A stretch of 64,000 nt of DNA from contig CP103031.1 in NCBI GenBank assembly GCA_024752435.1, positions 802,001 to 866,000 of the forward strand. Direction: 5' to 3'. Shown piece after piece: positions 11,565-23,960 of this stretch (positions within the stretch are counted from its first letter, which is position 1; the number at the start of each line of letters is the position of its first letter). Made by a program: the position numbers and the translations under genes. Under the pieces are notes generated by a model. That model had not been told where the DNA came from. It did no database searches and saw only the letters and a list, made by a program, of their open reading frames with translations. The DNA comes from Allantophomopsis cytisporea. Its lineage: Eukaryota > Ascomycota > Leotiomycetes > Phacidiales > Phacidiaceae.

Positions 11565-13962
11565 ATGCCTGTCGTCAAAGGAGGTGTCTGGACAAATATC
11601 GAAGACGAGATTCTTAAAGCCTCCGTCAGTAAATATGGTTTGAATCAGTGGGCACGAGTCTCCTCGCTGCTTGCACGGAAAACACCCAAGCAATGTAAAG
11701 CAAGATGGAGCGAATGGTTGGACCCAGGAATTCGAAAGATCGAGTGGAGTAAGGAGGAGGATGAGAAGCTTTTACATCTAGCAAAGCTGATGCCAACACA
11801 ATGGCGAACTCTTGCACCAATCGTCGGTCGAACAGCTACACAGTGCTTGGAGCGATACCAAAAACTTTTGGACGAGGCTGAGCAGAGAGAATCGGGAGAG
11901 CTGGGACTCGGAGGTCCAGATGGTGGAGAGACGAAAGCACCGAGTGCAGATGATGTACGCAAACTACGACCCGGCGAGGTTGATCCAGATCCAGAGTCGA
12001 AGCCTGCACGACCCGACACGATCGATTTGGATGAGGACGAGAAGGAAATGCTGAGCGAAGCTCGCGCACGTTTGGCCAATACGCAAGGAAAGAAGGCTAA
12101 AAGAAAAGCTCGCGAACGACAACTTGAGGAATCGCGACGACTAGCAGTTCTACAAAAGCGTCGTGAGCTCAAAAATGCTGGAATCAATATCAAGGTTACC
12201 CACAAGAAAAAGGGTCAGATGGACTACAATGCCGACATTCCGTTCGAAAAGAAAGCCGCGCCCGGTTTCTTCGATACCGAGGAAGAAGCCACCTTAAATG
12301 AACGTCAACGAGCAGCGTTCGATCCAAGAAAACAACAGTTGGCAAACAAGCGAAAGGGCGATCAAGAAGATGATCCAGATCGCAAGCGGAAAAAGACGGA
12401 GAAGGAGGCGCCGTCAGCATCATATCAAGCCGCCGTGAAAGCTGGCCAGATGCAGAAGATTCGTGAGGCTGAGCAAAGCAGCAAAAGGAGGGCTCTAGTC
12501 CTTCCATCACCGCAAGTAAGTGAGGGTGAGTTGGAGGAGATTGTCAAGATGGGTATGGTTGGTGAGAGAGCCAATATGATGGCTAGAAGTGGCGAAAACG
12601 ATGCTACTAGAGGTCTGGTAGGAACATATTCCACGGTCAACACAGGTGCACCGGTCAGAACTCCCCGAGCACCAGCTCAAGAAGATCACATTGCAAACGA
12701 GATCAAGAATATTAGAGCTTTGACCGAGACGCAATCATCTTTGTTGGGGGGCGATAATACCGAGCTATATGAAGGTGCTGGTAGCACAGGTTTTGACGGT
12801 GTTACTCCTAGAAGACAACAGATGGAGACACCTAACCCAATGGCGACCCCTTTTAGACAAGGTACAAATGGCGTAGGCGCCACTCCAGGACCTGGAGCGA
12901 CTCCGATGAGAACGCCGAGAGACACATTCGCCCTCAATGCAAATGGTGCCATACAAATCGCTGGCCAGACGCCAAGGGATATCAGGCTCCGTGAAATGGG
13001 GATGAAGCGACAGCTCAAACAAGGCCTTGCTTCATTGCCAAAACCGAAGGATACAGAGTGGGAGCTTGAGTTACCTGAAGAGCAAAGAGAACCGTCAAGA
13101 ACGGAGGAGTTGTCTGAGGAGGACGCAGAATTACGAGATCGCCGAAACCGACAGATCAGGGAAGCACAGGAGGCACTAGAGTTTAGACGACGTACACAGG
13201 TCCTACAAAAGGGTCTTCCTCGTCCAGCGGTTGTAGACGTCGAGGCGATGTTGAAGAATGCATCCGACCAAAACGACCCAGTATCAAGTGCTATCTCAAA
13301 GGAGGTTGCCTTACTGATTGCTAATGATGCCTTCAAATATCCAGTGAATGGTGCTAAAGTCAAGGGCATTTCAAGACCATTAGAAACATTCAACGATGAT
13401 GATTTGGCTCAAGCACGTCTCCAAATTGCCATGGAGTTGCCAAGGGACTCGACTGAGGAAGGAGTAAAATTATTTGAAGAAGCATGGACCAACCTGCATG
13501 GCTCATCGCTACTTCCTGGCCTCGAGGGCTATGGGGAGGATGAAATTGATGAGCATCAACTAACGGTTGAAGCTTTCGAGGTAAGACTTAATTAATGCCA
13601 CCCATCTTCGAAGGCCAGAGCTAACGCATCGTCAGAATATCCAAGACTCCATCGTTTCTATCGCTGAGAAAGGCAACAAGATGGAGAAGAAACTCAACCT
13701 CCATCTCGGCGGTTACCAACAGCGTGCCAAGACGCTCCGAAGTAAGGTAGTTGAGGCGGCAGACGCTTTAGAGAAAGCCCGTTTCTCTCTTGATGCCTTC
13801 CGCACCTTGCAGATTGGTGAGCAGGCTGGCATTCAGAGGAGGCTTGAGGGTTTGCGGTCTGAAGTTGAGTTCGTCAGTAGAAGGGAGAGAGAGGCACAGG
13901 ATTTGTATAGGGCGAGGAAAGAGGAGTTATTGGAGCTGGGCGCTACTAACGGATTTCATTGA
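11565..13962 (+). CDS. CEF1: Pre-mRNA splicing factor CEF1/CDC5
   Basis: Exon 1 11565-13580 and exon 2 13636-13962 (gtaaga...gtcag) give 780 aa. Two Myb/SANT repeats open the protein: GGVWTNIEDEIL...QWARVSSLL...CKARW and IEWSKEEDEKLL...QWRTLAPIV...CLERYQKLL, each with the spaced tryptophans of the family. A basic charged region follows (KAKRKARERQLEESRRLAVL), then TP repeats (ATPGPGATPMRTPRDTF), the region in which human CDC5L is phosphorylated, and a C-terminal coiled coil in exon 2. Cef1/Cdc5 is a core subunit of the Prp19 (NineTeen) complex of the catalytic spliceosome and is essential in yeasts. Length and order fit the family. Confidence 0.96.
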
Positions 13963-14927
13963 GCATGAGTTGTATGATAGGGTTAAATGGGCTTGGGAAG
14001 ATGCTCTGCGGTAATGGCTGAATAGAAAAGGTCGTTTACTACCATTGTTTTTGAAGTATACATGAGAGGAATTCTTCCAAACTTATTATGAATGGATTTT
14101 ATGATTGTCTCGGTATCGCAGTCTTGGGTTAATGGTGAAATTCTGAGTAGTTCGTTGAATAAAATGCCCTTGATCTCTATCTTCAAAGCTTTACGTTGTT
14201 AGTCTCCAAGGTAATTTTGCATCATTACATTGGATTGACACTCCTACTTAAGAAAGTGTACCTGGAAATTTTATATTCAATCCTTTAGAGTAACCCGGGA
14301 TTTCATGTCAGGGATGATTTGATATACTCTAGGTAAATTGTGTCGGACACAAGTATTGGAATGATATTTATTTGAGACTTCAAATGAAACAAAGTATTAA
14401 CGGGTGGGATAATCGTGGGTGCTCCTTACTCCCATTCTCACACATACGGGCCTTGGAGAATACTAGAAAGAAACATGTAGAATTCCCATCTAGGCTTCAT
14501 CTTGCTTTTTATCTAGCTAAATGTATATATACAGATGTTTCTGTGGATCTAGGTTTCAAGTCTCTTACTAGAAGAATCATCATTATTTTGGCACAAAATG
14601 TCAGGCAATGATCGTTCAATCTACAGATATCTCACGTCAAAGTCTACTCCAAGGGCAACAGATTGAAGTAGACTTAAAACGATAATCACTTCCTACAAAC
14701 CCTAACAGTCCGAGTACTCTTTGGTTCTTTACTAGTCTCGACAACCATCGACCGCAGATATGTATCCTTCGGTCCACTCCCCAGCCTCGCCCGCATCCAC
14801 CCAAACCCAGCTCCACACCCGACCCAGCCCACTCCACAACCCTTCCACCCAATTCCATCATATTTCTTGACAAGCTCTCCAATTTCAACAATCAGGTGAT
14901 TGGATTCGTCCATCACCTTCCCATCGG
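13963..14927. other. Intergenic region
   Basis: AT-rich, no gene seen. The segment 14700-14880 is C-rich (cccagcctcgcccgcatcc) but has no plausible coding frame. Confidence 0.55.
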
Positions 14928-15018
14928 GCGGCTTTAGCTCACTTGGGAGAGCGCCAGACTGAAGCTCACTTCAGGATCATCTATCTGGAGGCACTGTGTT
15001 CGATCCACAGAAGCCGCA
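14928..15018 (+). tRNA. tRNA-Phe (GAA) with an 18-nt intron
   Basis: The full cloverleaf can be drawn. Acceptor stem GCGGCTT pairs with AAGCCGC (15011-15017), discriminator A15018. D-arm is GCTC/GAGC with loop ACTTGGGA. Anticodon stem CCAGA pairs with TCTGG around loop CTGAAGA, anticodon GAA at 14961-14963. Variable loop is AGGCA. T-arm CTGTG pairs with CACAG around TTCGATC. An intron, 14965-14982, sits one base 3' of the anticodon, the canonical position for eukaryotic tRNA introns. Internal A and B boxes are intact. Confidence 0.95.
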
Positions 15019-15059
15019 ACATCTGCGACTCGGGGTCCACTCCGAGTAATCGAACCATC

Positions 15060-15065
15060 TTTTTT
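15060..15065 (+). terminator. RNA polymerase III terminator of tRNA-Phe
   Basis: A run of six T on the tRNA's sense strand, about 40 nt past its 3' end. A small hairpin (ctcgg...tccgag, about 15029-15047) lies between the tRNA and this run. Confidence 0.6.
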
Positions 15066-16312
15066 GTACATTATTCATACAAATACCCTCTTTTTGGCTC
15101 AAGTGCGCTGAAGTGATTATGGGGATGATGAGGATTTCAAGTGTGCTTTCCTTTTTGGTTGTTGGGTTTTGATGGTCGTCTTGTTTGTTCCTTCCTTCTA
15201 CGAATTCGTGTTCGCAGCTTGGGAACGCGGTTTTTCGGGTGTGTATGTACTACGTACTCCTGTGAACTGACTGCACGCAGCTGTATGCTGAGCGAAGAAC
15301 CGCTTCCGATGTTCCCTGCTATGCGAACTCAGCCAGCCGCGACACACGCTTGAACCACGCAGAATTACCATTGGAGGACCCCGAAGTACAGTCAGATGAC
15401 TACTGTCGACCGTATCCTGCGCACCTTTCTCTTCTGGTGGCTTATCTACTGGCTTTTCTGCTGGCTCTACTGACTTTTTCGCTGGCTGTACGAGTACCCA
15501 TATGTTCGTAGGCGCTCCTATCAATGTACACAATCTGGAACTCTGATGGCGGTGCTGAACGGGTACTTCCTTACTGGATTGGGGAAAGGTGTATGGAGTG
15601 AGGTGGGAAGTTCGCTGAGTTATTTGCGCTGGGAACTACTTGCGCTGGGCACGACTCACTTCGGTCATAGGCGCTCCAATCACTCTTCATGGGAGTTGGG
15701 GATACTGACAGCTAGCGGCTTCCATCGGATGGAATACTACAGTGATGAGATATTGGTGGGATAATGCAGGCCGAGAGAAAAGAAAAGGCGCATGACTTGT
15801 CTTGCTTTGTGGATACGGTAGAATCTCCTCGAGTAATCTAGATTGAATGCGGTAAATGAAGAATTCTGATGGATAACAATAATGATATGTAGGGTAGGTG
15901 AAGGCACATGTCGAGAAGATGGTGTGCTCTAAGTGGCAATTTTTTGTGGAGGCGGAGCTTGTAATCTTGGGAAATTATCGGCGCCTCATCAGTTATCAGT
16001 AAAGTTGGAGGGGTCGTAACATGCGCGAGAAGGAAATAATCAATAAATGTAGATTGATACACTCAGTACATATTGTAGTACATATTGCTTTCTGTATAAA
16101 ATCTATTCATGTGGTATAACTTTTTCTGTTGCTGCAATCTATACAGGCAAGTAACAGGAAAATAATTGTAAAAAAAAAAGAACAAGAAACAAAAGTTGTA
16201 GTGCGGGGAATGTAGAAGCTCAAAGCAAAGCCAAGTAACCCATGCATCTTCCCTCCCAAAGTCATCAAATCATCATAATCACAAGTCCTTTTCCCTTTCC
16301 CTTTCCTACCAT
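15066..16312. other. Intergenic region
   Basis: No gene supported. Includes the 3' flank of the epimerase gene, with an A-run near 16170. Confidence 0.55.
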
Positions 16313-17749
16313 CTATGCCTTGACAGCCTTGAACTTGCCATCCTTGACAGCCTGCAGCAACTCTGCAGGTGGATCTTGACGGTAACCACTTGGGTTGTTG
16401 CTGACCCATCTCCAGAGATCTTCGCAAGCATCCTCCAAAGTCAACTCGGTCTTCCATCCCAACTCCTCGTTTGCGCGTGATGGGTTGGCTGTGAGGTCGA
16501 GGACGTCGCCTGCGCGACGATCGACAACCTCGTACTTGAGGTCACGGCCAACGACCTTGCTGAAGGCCTTGATCATCTCGAAAACGGTGGAGCCACGGCC
16601 AGATCCCAGGTTCCAGGCTCGGACACCGGGTTGCTTCTCGCGGAGATGGTTCAAGGCTGCAAGATGTCCCTTTGCGAGATCGACGACGTGAATGTAATCG
16701 CGGATGGCAGTTCCGTCCTTGGAAGCATAGTCTGCCATGTATTAGCAAATGGTCCAATGCCTGATTGTATAAAATGATAAAAACTTACCATCACCAAATA
16801 CGAGCAACTTCTCTCTCTTTCCTGTAGCGACCTGGCCAAGAAGTGGGAGCAAGTTGAATGGGACACCCAATGGGTCCTCTCCCATAATACCGCTTGGATG
16901 CGATCCAGCTGGGTTGAAATATCTCAAAAGCGCACCATTCCAATGCTCGTATGGCTTACCAGCCTTCTTCAAGTTGTTGCGTTGAGCAGTAATGTGATCA
17001 GTGATGACCAATTCGATTGTAGACTTGGTGTTGCCGTATGGGTTTGTTGGGCCAATTGGGCAGTGTTCTGGAATAGGGATCATGTTTGGAACTCGGGTCG
17101 CATCTCCGTAGACAGTGGCAGAGGATGAGAACACAATGTTGGGTACATTGTACTTGGTCATGCTTCGAATAAGGGAAATAGTGCCTCCGACATTAACACG
17201 GTAATATTCGAGTGGGATTTCAGAGGACTCTCCTACTGCCTATGGTTGTATAAGTTAGCCATTATTCATCCCTTGGTTGTAAGTTTGCGCCATGCAGCCG
17301 CAATTGCGCCAGGTGGCATGAGTGGCATTACCTTGAGTGCAGCGAAGTGAATAACACTGTCAATCTTTGGGTAGGTCGCAAAGACCTTATCGAGGGCTGG
17401 TTCGTCGGTAATATCGACTTCGTGGAAGAATGGTCGCTTTCCACAGAGGAGTTCAATTCGATCAAGGACGACCTTGGAGGAGTTGTACAAACTATCTACA
17501 ATGACAACATCGTAGCCGTGCTCGAGAAGTGCCAAAGTTGTGAAGGAACCAATGTAACCAGTACCACTACAAGACGTTCTGTGAGTATATTTTCATATAA
17601 ACTTCTTCCTTCTGGTCGCACGATGCTGGCAAAATGCACTGCACGCCAGCTATGACGCTGATTTGTACAGACAGGCGCAGCAGAATGGGGACAGAAATAA
17701 GTTGGGTAGCGCAAACTTACCCAGTAACCAAGACTGTTCCGACGGACAT
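16313..17749 (-). CDS. GAL10: UDP-glucose 4-epimerase
   Basis: Four exons on the minus strand, 17749-17721, 17566-17332, 17239-16789 and 16728-16313, total 376 aa. The enzyme interconverts UDP-glucose and UDP-galactose in the Leloir pathway and supplies UDP-galactose for wall glycans. The NAD-binding glycine motif (VTGGTGYIGS) is assembled across intron 1. The catalytic Ser/Thr-Tyr-Lys set shows as FSSSATVYG followed by NPYGNTKSTIE. Further signatures are LRYFNPAGSHPSG, GTAIRDYIHVVDLAKGH and NLGSGRGSTVFEM. There is no fused mutarotase domain, as usual in filamentous ascomycetes and unlike budding yeast Gal10. The first exon is only 29 nt. Identification is firm. Confidence 0.97.
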
Positions 17750-18115
17750 GATCGCAGAGCGTATATTGTAAGAGTTTGGATATGCAGTGATAGAAGAGGT
17801 AGGGATTGTAAAGAGCGTGTTTTAATTCAAATCTGCAGATGTTTGCTTGATTTGTTATGCAAGATGGGTTAAGTTGGAAGAGTAAAGTAGAGTAGAGAGA
17901 GAGAGTGAGAGAACTGGAAGGGTTTTGGTAGAATAGGTAAGGTAGTGTCGTGCGACCTGCGGCTCTAGAGACTGACTGGGCTTTTCTTAGGTGAAGGATA
18001 GTGTGTCGACTGTGGTTGGTGGGGGTGTAAAAGTTGGAGGGTCAGAGGGAGAGAGAGTCAGTTGGGAAGCGGGGAGGCAAACATATACATATATTTATAT
18101 ATTATTTTTGGACTT

Positions 18116-18143
18116 GATCATCATCATCATCATCATCATCATC
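18116..18143. repeat. (ATC)n microsatellite
   Basis: About nine tandem copies of a three-base unit in the upstream region of the epimerase gene. Confidence 0.85.
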
Positions 18144-18208
18144 CGCATCAGATCATCAGACGAGACGGGAGACGGACTGTAAGATGGAGTACAAGTAGTA
18201 ATGTTCTG

Positions 18209-18244
18209 TTCCTCTTCCTGTTCCTGTTCCTGTTCCTGTTCCTG
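18209..18244. repeat. (TTCCTG)n microsatellite
   Basis: About six nearly perfect copies of a six-base unit, non-coding. Confidence 0.8.
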
Positions 18245-21092
18245 ATCCTCTCCTCATGCTCTAGATGTCACAGCATATCCAAGGCAGATCATATCAGAGA
18301 TCCAAGTAAATCAAATGAGAGAATGCAAATATAATCGGATAATCCTAGCAACTCCATCCATACTCCTCCCTACCCAGGTCCATGCATCCCTCCATACAAT
18401 ATCTAATATCATATCTTTGAATAACAATATCATACTAACACCTCACATAATCCCTCACACTTTGTGCTATGAAGTGACGACGTTACACCATGTTTCACGC
18501 AGAGTATGAAATGCATCCCATAAATTCTCCGTGCAAATACTCCCAAACCCGTCACCCCGTCATATCCAGAGAGAGAGAGATCAGAGAGAGCGATCATCGA
18601 GGTAATAATGCCGAGAAGCAGGTTTCCTTGTGCAGAAGGATCAACACCTCAACAGCCTTAAATTATGACAAGCTTCCGTCTATGTTCGCTGCATATCCGC
18701 TGCAATTTCATGGCATTGCCCGCAATTGGTCACAACGGTCCCGAATGAAGGGCACGCACTGGAGTTACTCCATAGTAGTAATGAACTTCGCAATAAGAAT
18801 ATCGACTTGGAGGAAGGGAGTGGGGAGGGAGGGAGGGGAGGGGAGGGGGGACAAGGGCACGGAGGAGTCAGAGTATGGATGGATGGATGTCAATGTAAAT
18901 ATGTACCTTTCCTAGGTATCTATTCGTCTATGTACATACACAGTAGATACCAAGACGGAGCGAGGGGTGGAAGGAGGCCCTTGAGGAGGCCCTTGGGATG
19001 CTTGAGAGGAAATGGAACACGCGGGGGGGCTACGATACTCGACTCTACTACTTCTCTACTCTATCGAATCCTCTATTATTATTGTCTGTATGTGTTTTAC
19101 ATCGTTCCGACGTTACCACTTACTTTCTCGGACCCTTGTTCAACTGCTCATAGCTACCCTGCTCGTCTCTTTCGGTTTGACTCCATCCCCATCTCCATAT
19201 CAAAATCGATATCCACACTCAATGACCTATTCTGCTCTCCTCCGTAATTGTCCTTTCTTTTGCCCAGGCGATCCACGAGTCGTCATTTGTGACCGAGGCC
19301 TGTTAATAGCAGCAGCAGCAAGGCAGTCTGGCCACTTCAATCTCCCCAGCTTTACTTTTGGCTTACGTAGTACTGCGAGCTCCACTGTTCCACTGATCCA
19401 CTCTTGTTGCCATAAACTGGTTGCTCGCTTGATGGGACTATGTACTATTTACTGCTTGCTGCCACTGGTGCTGCCGATACATACCACTCACCACAGACAC
19501 AGACAGAACCAATTTGGCCATTCAAACGTCTTTTTGAGGGTCACTGGACAGTTCGCCAGCTTACCTGTGCAGTGTGCGGCGAAGAGGCGACTCAAAGCAA
19601 GTTCACGCTTGTAACCGGGGCATACACGCGTGCACTTGCATCAATCTCAAGTGCTACAGTACCTGCTTTACGCACTTGAAGCACTTCTTCATGAGATGAT
19701 ACTTCGTGCTTCCCTTGAGTCGTATTCTAAGTCCTGTCAGTATCGTGTAACGAAACCAGTCATGTACGCACGAAGTGTGAAGTACATTATGTATGTACGT
19801 ACGCACTCCATACTTTTACTGTATGCAAGACTTGACATTGCACAATCCTATCCTTCTGCCAGTTTTGCTGTAATGCTGTTACTCCTAAATGTCGATCGCG
19901 AATCCTGCAACGTCCCTTTTTGCACCGTAGCCCCCTTACGCGATGTTTCAAGTCAGGAGATATCCCTGCAGGATATGAGCTGTCGGCCTTATTAGAAAGA
20001 TTTAGGAGCATGACAGCCTCAGACACCCGTTTGCCGGCAGGATCTGCAGATCATTCTGATTTCGCCTCAGGTCCAAAGGAAGGTACGTAAGGTATGTACA
20101 TATTTATATTCTGCCAGAAACTCCCGCCTTGAGAGCAGCTAGTCACGTGCTAATCTCATTGAGGTTGAGTGCCTCAGACAGAAAGAACAAGAACAAGCAC
20201 CAGATAGACTAGTCCGAAAATGGTCTAAATCCTACATCCGCGCTCTTTCGCGATCCAAATCGGCGGTCATCAAGTCCCGCGTTCGAAAGCAGCCGGTGTG
20301 AATTTCGACATCATAACAAAGAATCATTTCCAACAACCTCACTCACGATACTCGGACTCATTATGCTTGGACGAATCCGGTACTATCGGTCGTGGTCATC
20401 AAAGAACTCGTAGTCTAGTAAAAGCAGATAGAGCAGGTCTTTTTGTTGCCTCAAAGGAGCATGTCCTCCATTGTGAGCCCACTCACGACACCTTTGCGCC
20501 GAACAGTTTCTCTATTTCCAACCACCCTCGACTGGCCTTCCGATACTGTTCATCATCGACGGGGACCTCGGAGTATCGATTGTGACGCGTTTTATTATTC
20601 AAAGCGGTCATTGAGTTAACAGTGACAATATCTGCATGTAAGTATTGACTGCGTGTTGAGACCTCGGAAAACTACCATACGAGCCGCTTCACAATAGCAT
20701 GAGCCCATTGTTTGTCATCTTTGCATTCTCAAGCTTTTCGGTTTGTTTCTATTCTGTTCATCAAAAGACCATGTCCAGGGAACTTCCAACATTTCGAGCG
20801 CTTTAAAGGTCGGATTATAATAGTCCAGTGCTCAGTTCTGTTATTACCTTTCACTTTCCATGGTGTATGGATAGTTTTCTGCAACACAGATCTAACACTT
20901 ATCGCAGATACGAGAACAAACAAAGCCTTAACGAATATACGCTTAGGACTTTGTGTCCAAACAATTTCAAAGATCTCCAACATTACGCACGATAGTACCT
21001 CGAACGAGACGCACCTTTCGTTCTTCGGACTCGAATACCTGATATCGGATAAGCAAGTACGAATTCGCCAGTATTCGATATAACCTATCAAC

Positions 21093-23447
21093 ATGCCTCC
21101 AAAGCGTACTACCCGAGCTTCAAACGGCCCAAGTTCTGCCGTCGGATCGACTTTGACCCCAGGAAAGCGTCCTCGTGGCCAGAAAATCAATGAAGGACTC
21201 CCTCCTATTGGGACCGCTATCAGTTCATCTTATGGATCTGGAATGTCCATGACGCCGAAAGACTTGGGCCGCTTTCAAGGAACTGCGGGCCGAGGACTGT
21301 CAAATACGCTCGCGGGAGCCATGAATCGGAGAAACCTTTATGACCGAAACGAACCTATAATTTTCGCAGATGCCCCTCAGAAAGCGGCGAAAGCGGTGGA
21401 ACCTGAAGTTGAAGTGGAAGTACAAGCAGAACATCTGAATGAGGAAGAAGAACAAGAGCTGGAGGAAGAGGTCGATCCATTTTTGGGTAAGTTTTTAAGG
21501 GCTCAGATGATAGGATAGGAAATGAGGCTGACACTGTTGAGTACAGTTCTTGGAAGAGGTAGAGGTAGAGGAAGGGGTCCACCTGCCATGCGCAAACGAA
21601 CTGAACATGGGACGGGCCCGAATGCGTCAACCTCTAGTGCGAAGGAAGCGTGGGAAGCGATTGCACGTGGACAAGGACGCGGGCAAGGTCGTGGGCAAGG
21701 ACAAGGAAGACAAAGTCGTGGGCAGTTGCCAAGTGATGTCGAGCGAACATTCGGTCAAGAGTCTGATATCCATGGGAACATTGGTATCCAGGAGACACCA
21801 CGAGCACCTGATATCCATGGGAACATCGGTATTCAAGAGACACCACGAACACCTGCAACTCGATCTTCTCCCCATTTCATTGCGCCACAGATAAGTCTGT
21901 CCGCTCAACTTAGAGTATTCTGGGCTGCTATGACTGGTTTGATCCGGCAGTTCACGGGGTGGATCATGGAGACTACCGTTACAGCCATGGCATGGACGTT
22001 AGACGGGGTTGGCGAAATGCTACTCCTGATTCTCGAAGCCATTGGGAAGCTTTTTGAGACCGCTATAACCAGCCTCAATCAGACACGTCAGTTTTTACAG
22101 AAGTCCTGGAAGCCATTAGTCCTTATTCTACTAAGCGCTTACGCTGCTACGTTATTAAAATCGGGAGAGCCCTCAGATAATTCGATGAACAACGATGTTC
22201 TCGAGAATGCGGGGACTAAGTGGAATATCCGCTCATTTGGATGGGATATGACGCGTAACATCGGTCAATTAATACCATATGCTGTTGCTCATCCAATCAG
22301 ATACCTCAGCGATCCTGACGTCCGCAAGATACAGGAGAGGCTGACTAGTCTGGAGTATGACGTCGCGCATCTACAGAGCCTACAGAGGATAGATCACAAA
22401 GGAATCAAGGTGCTGGAAAAGAAATTGCCAGACACCATGGCTCTTCATGTTGGTTCGGATGGCAAACCACAGATATCTACAGATTTTTGGAAGTCTATCA
22501 AAAGCCAACCACTTTGGGAAGACTACCTCCATAGAGTTGAGGGTATTGTCGATTCCAAAATGTCACAATCTCTCGGTAAGGAGGTAGATCAGCTCGTGCT
22601 TGAGACTCTGAAGAATTATGAGGTTATGACGAAGCATAAAGTCATTGATCTAATTCAACAGCGCTATGAAGCCGACCTGGAGAATATCCGCAAGCAGTTC
22701 TACCACGTTGCTCATTTACAGAGCGAATTGGGCGTTCAACTCGAGGCTGTGGCATCCGTTGCAGAGAACGAACTGCTGTCTCGCAGTACTTACGGTATCA
22801 ATTGGTTCACCTTCAGAACAGGCGCTATTGTCGATGCAACGAACACGTCGCCTACATATCTCTACATTGATAGCCGTACCAGCTTTATAAGACGGACATG
22901 GCTCAAGTTCATCGGCCGACCCTTCAGCTTGCCCAAGCCGCCCATCACCGCCCTGGAAAGCTGGAGCGAAGACGGAGATTGCTGGTGCAGTCCATCCAAC
23001 ACAAGCGACCCCAACAACTTCCCACCAGCCTTGACAGTCATGCTGGGCCAAAACATATATCCTCAGCATGTGATCATCGAGCATCCCCCACAATCAACGC
23101 TCCTCGATCCAGGCGCAACGCCCAAGAATTTCGAAATCTATGCTTTCATCCCAGGCTTGGTTGCGAATGAACTATCTACCCTCCTCTCGGCGCATATGTT
23201 CCCCTCACACACCGAACGGCCCTTCGGCGACGAGTTCGTCAAGATCTCGGAGTTCGTGTACAACCCTCATGCCGGAAGTAACATTCAGGCCTTCCCAATG
23301 CAAGTCAACCTGAAAGATGTCGCGCGCTATGACGCTGAAACTTCGACGAAGCGGATTGTTGTGAGGATGCTGGATAGCTGGGGCGAGGAGATGACGAATC
23401 ATACTTGTCTCTATAGGGTTCGCATGTACGGGGAGAGTCGTGATTGA
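21093..23447 (+). CDS. SUN-domain nuclear envelope protein (Sad1-like)
   Basis: Exon 1 21093-21486 and exon 2 21547-23447 (gtaagt...tacag) give 764 aa. The N-terminal part is basic and Arg/Gly-rich (GRGRGRGRG, then RGQGRGQGRGQGQG), as in nucleoplasmic tails of SUN proteins, and carries a 15-residue tandem duplication. A hydrophobic segment (WKPLVLILLSAYAATLL) is the membrane span. A coiled-coil stretch follows (KIQERLTSLEYDVAHLQSLQ). The C-terminal 200 residues carry SUN features: NWFTFRTGAIVDATNTSPTY, GDCWCSPSN, ALTVMLGQNIYPQHVIIEH and IYAFIPG. SUN proteins sit in the inner nuclear membrane, bind KASH partners in the lumen (LINC complex) and, as Sad1, anchor the spindle pole body. Confidence 0.92.
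21765..21854 (+). repeat. 45-bp tandem duplication inside the SUN-protein gene
   Basis: Two head-to-tail copies (21765-21809 and 21810-21854) differing at a few third positions; each encodes the 15-residue unit DIHGNIGIQETPR(A/T)P in the nucleoplasmic tail. Confidence 0.9.
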
Positions 23448-23960
23448 TGCGCTTGGGTTTGAGACATGATAATTTGGCGTGGTGTTTGTGGCGTTTGATA
23501 TCGTTGTTTAGATTGGTGACTAGGAGTTGGGAAGTGCGTAAGATACCCTCCTATCTGTGCATTTCGTGAATTTGCAGGAGGATGGGTGTTATATATGTAG
23601 TCAATGAATAAACATGAACTTATGTTATGAGTGGTTTGTTGTTGTATTATGTGATACGTGGTTGATTGTTGCCAAGTTTCATACTTCGATAGTCAGGTGA
23701 AAGAGCGGTAGCTGATAATTTGATCCACAATGACTCTTGAATTAGTTTGGCTTCCGAATACTCAATCAGATACTTTAACTTTAGATTGTGGCTTACTGCA
23801 TGCACTCCACGATGCGGGTATGCAACAACTCGCCCTAGCCTCTATATTAAAGTAGCACTCTAACTCGGCTGCAACAAAGAGATGTTTAAAGTAGCCATCT
23901 CATAATCTCTATCCAATCTTCCGCATTTACAAAGAATTAAAGTCATACCTGGCGCTCAGC
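23448..23960. other. Intergenic region
   Basis: No gene seen; 3' flank of the SUN gene and promoter of the CFEM gene (tctatattaaag near 23840). Confidence 0.55.

Larger units (their letters stand above)
17750..21092. other. 3.3-kb gene-free region between divergent GAL10-type and SUN-protein genes
   Basis: No convincing coding frame on either strand. It contains the microsatellites listed separately, a purine-rich GGA tract near 18800-18860, and many short tacgta/gtac-type palindromes. Probably long 5' UTRs and promoters of the two flanking divergent genes. Confidence 0.55.

Noticed and set aside
12686..13393. 235-codon minus-strand frame opposite CEF1
   Set aside because: Antisense shadow of a conserved coding exon; composition matches reversed codons.
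20240..20300. Possible tRNA-like stretch with gcgttcgaaagc
   Set aside because: No T-stem or acceptor stem can be paired around the TTCGA sequence.
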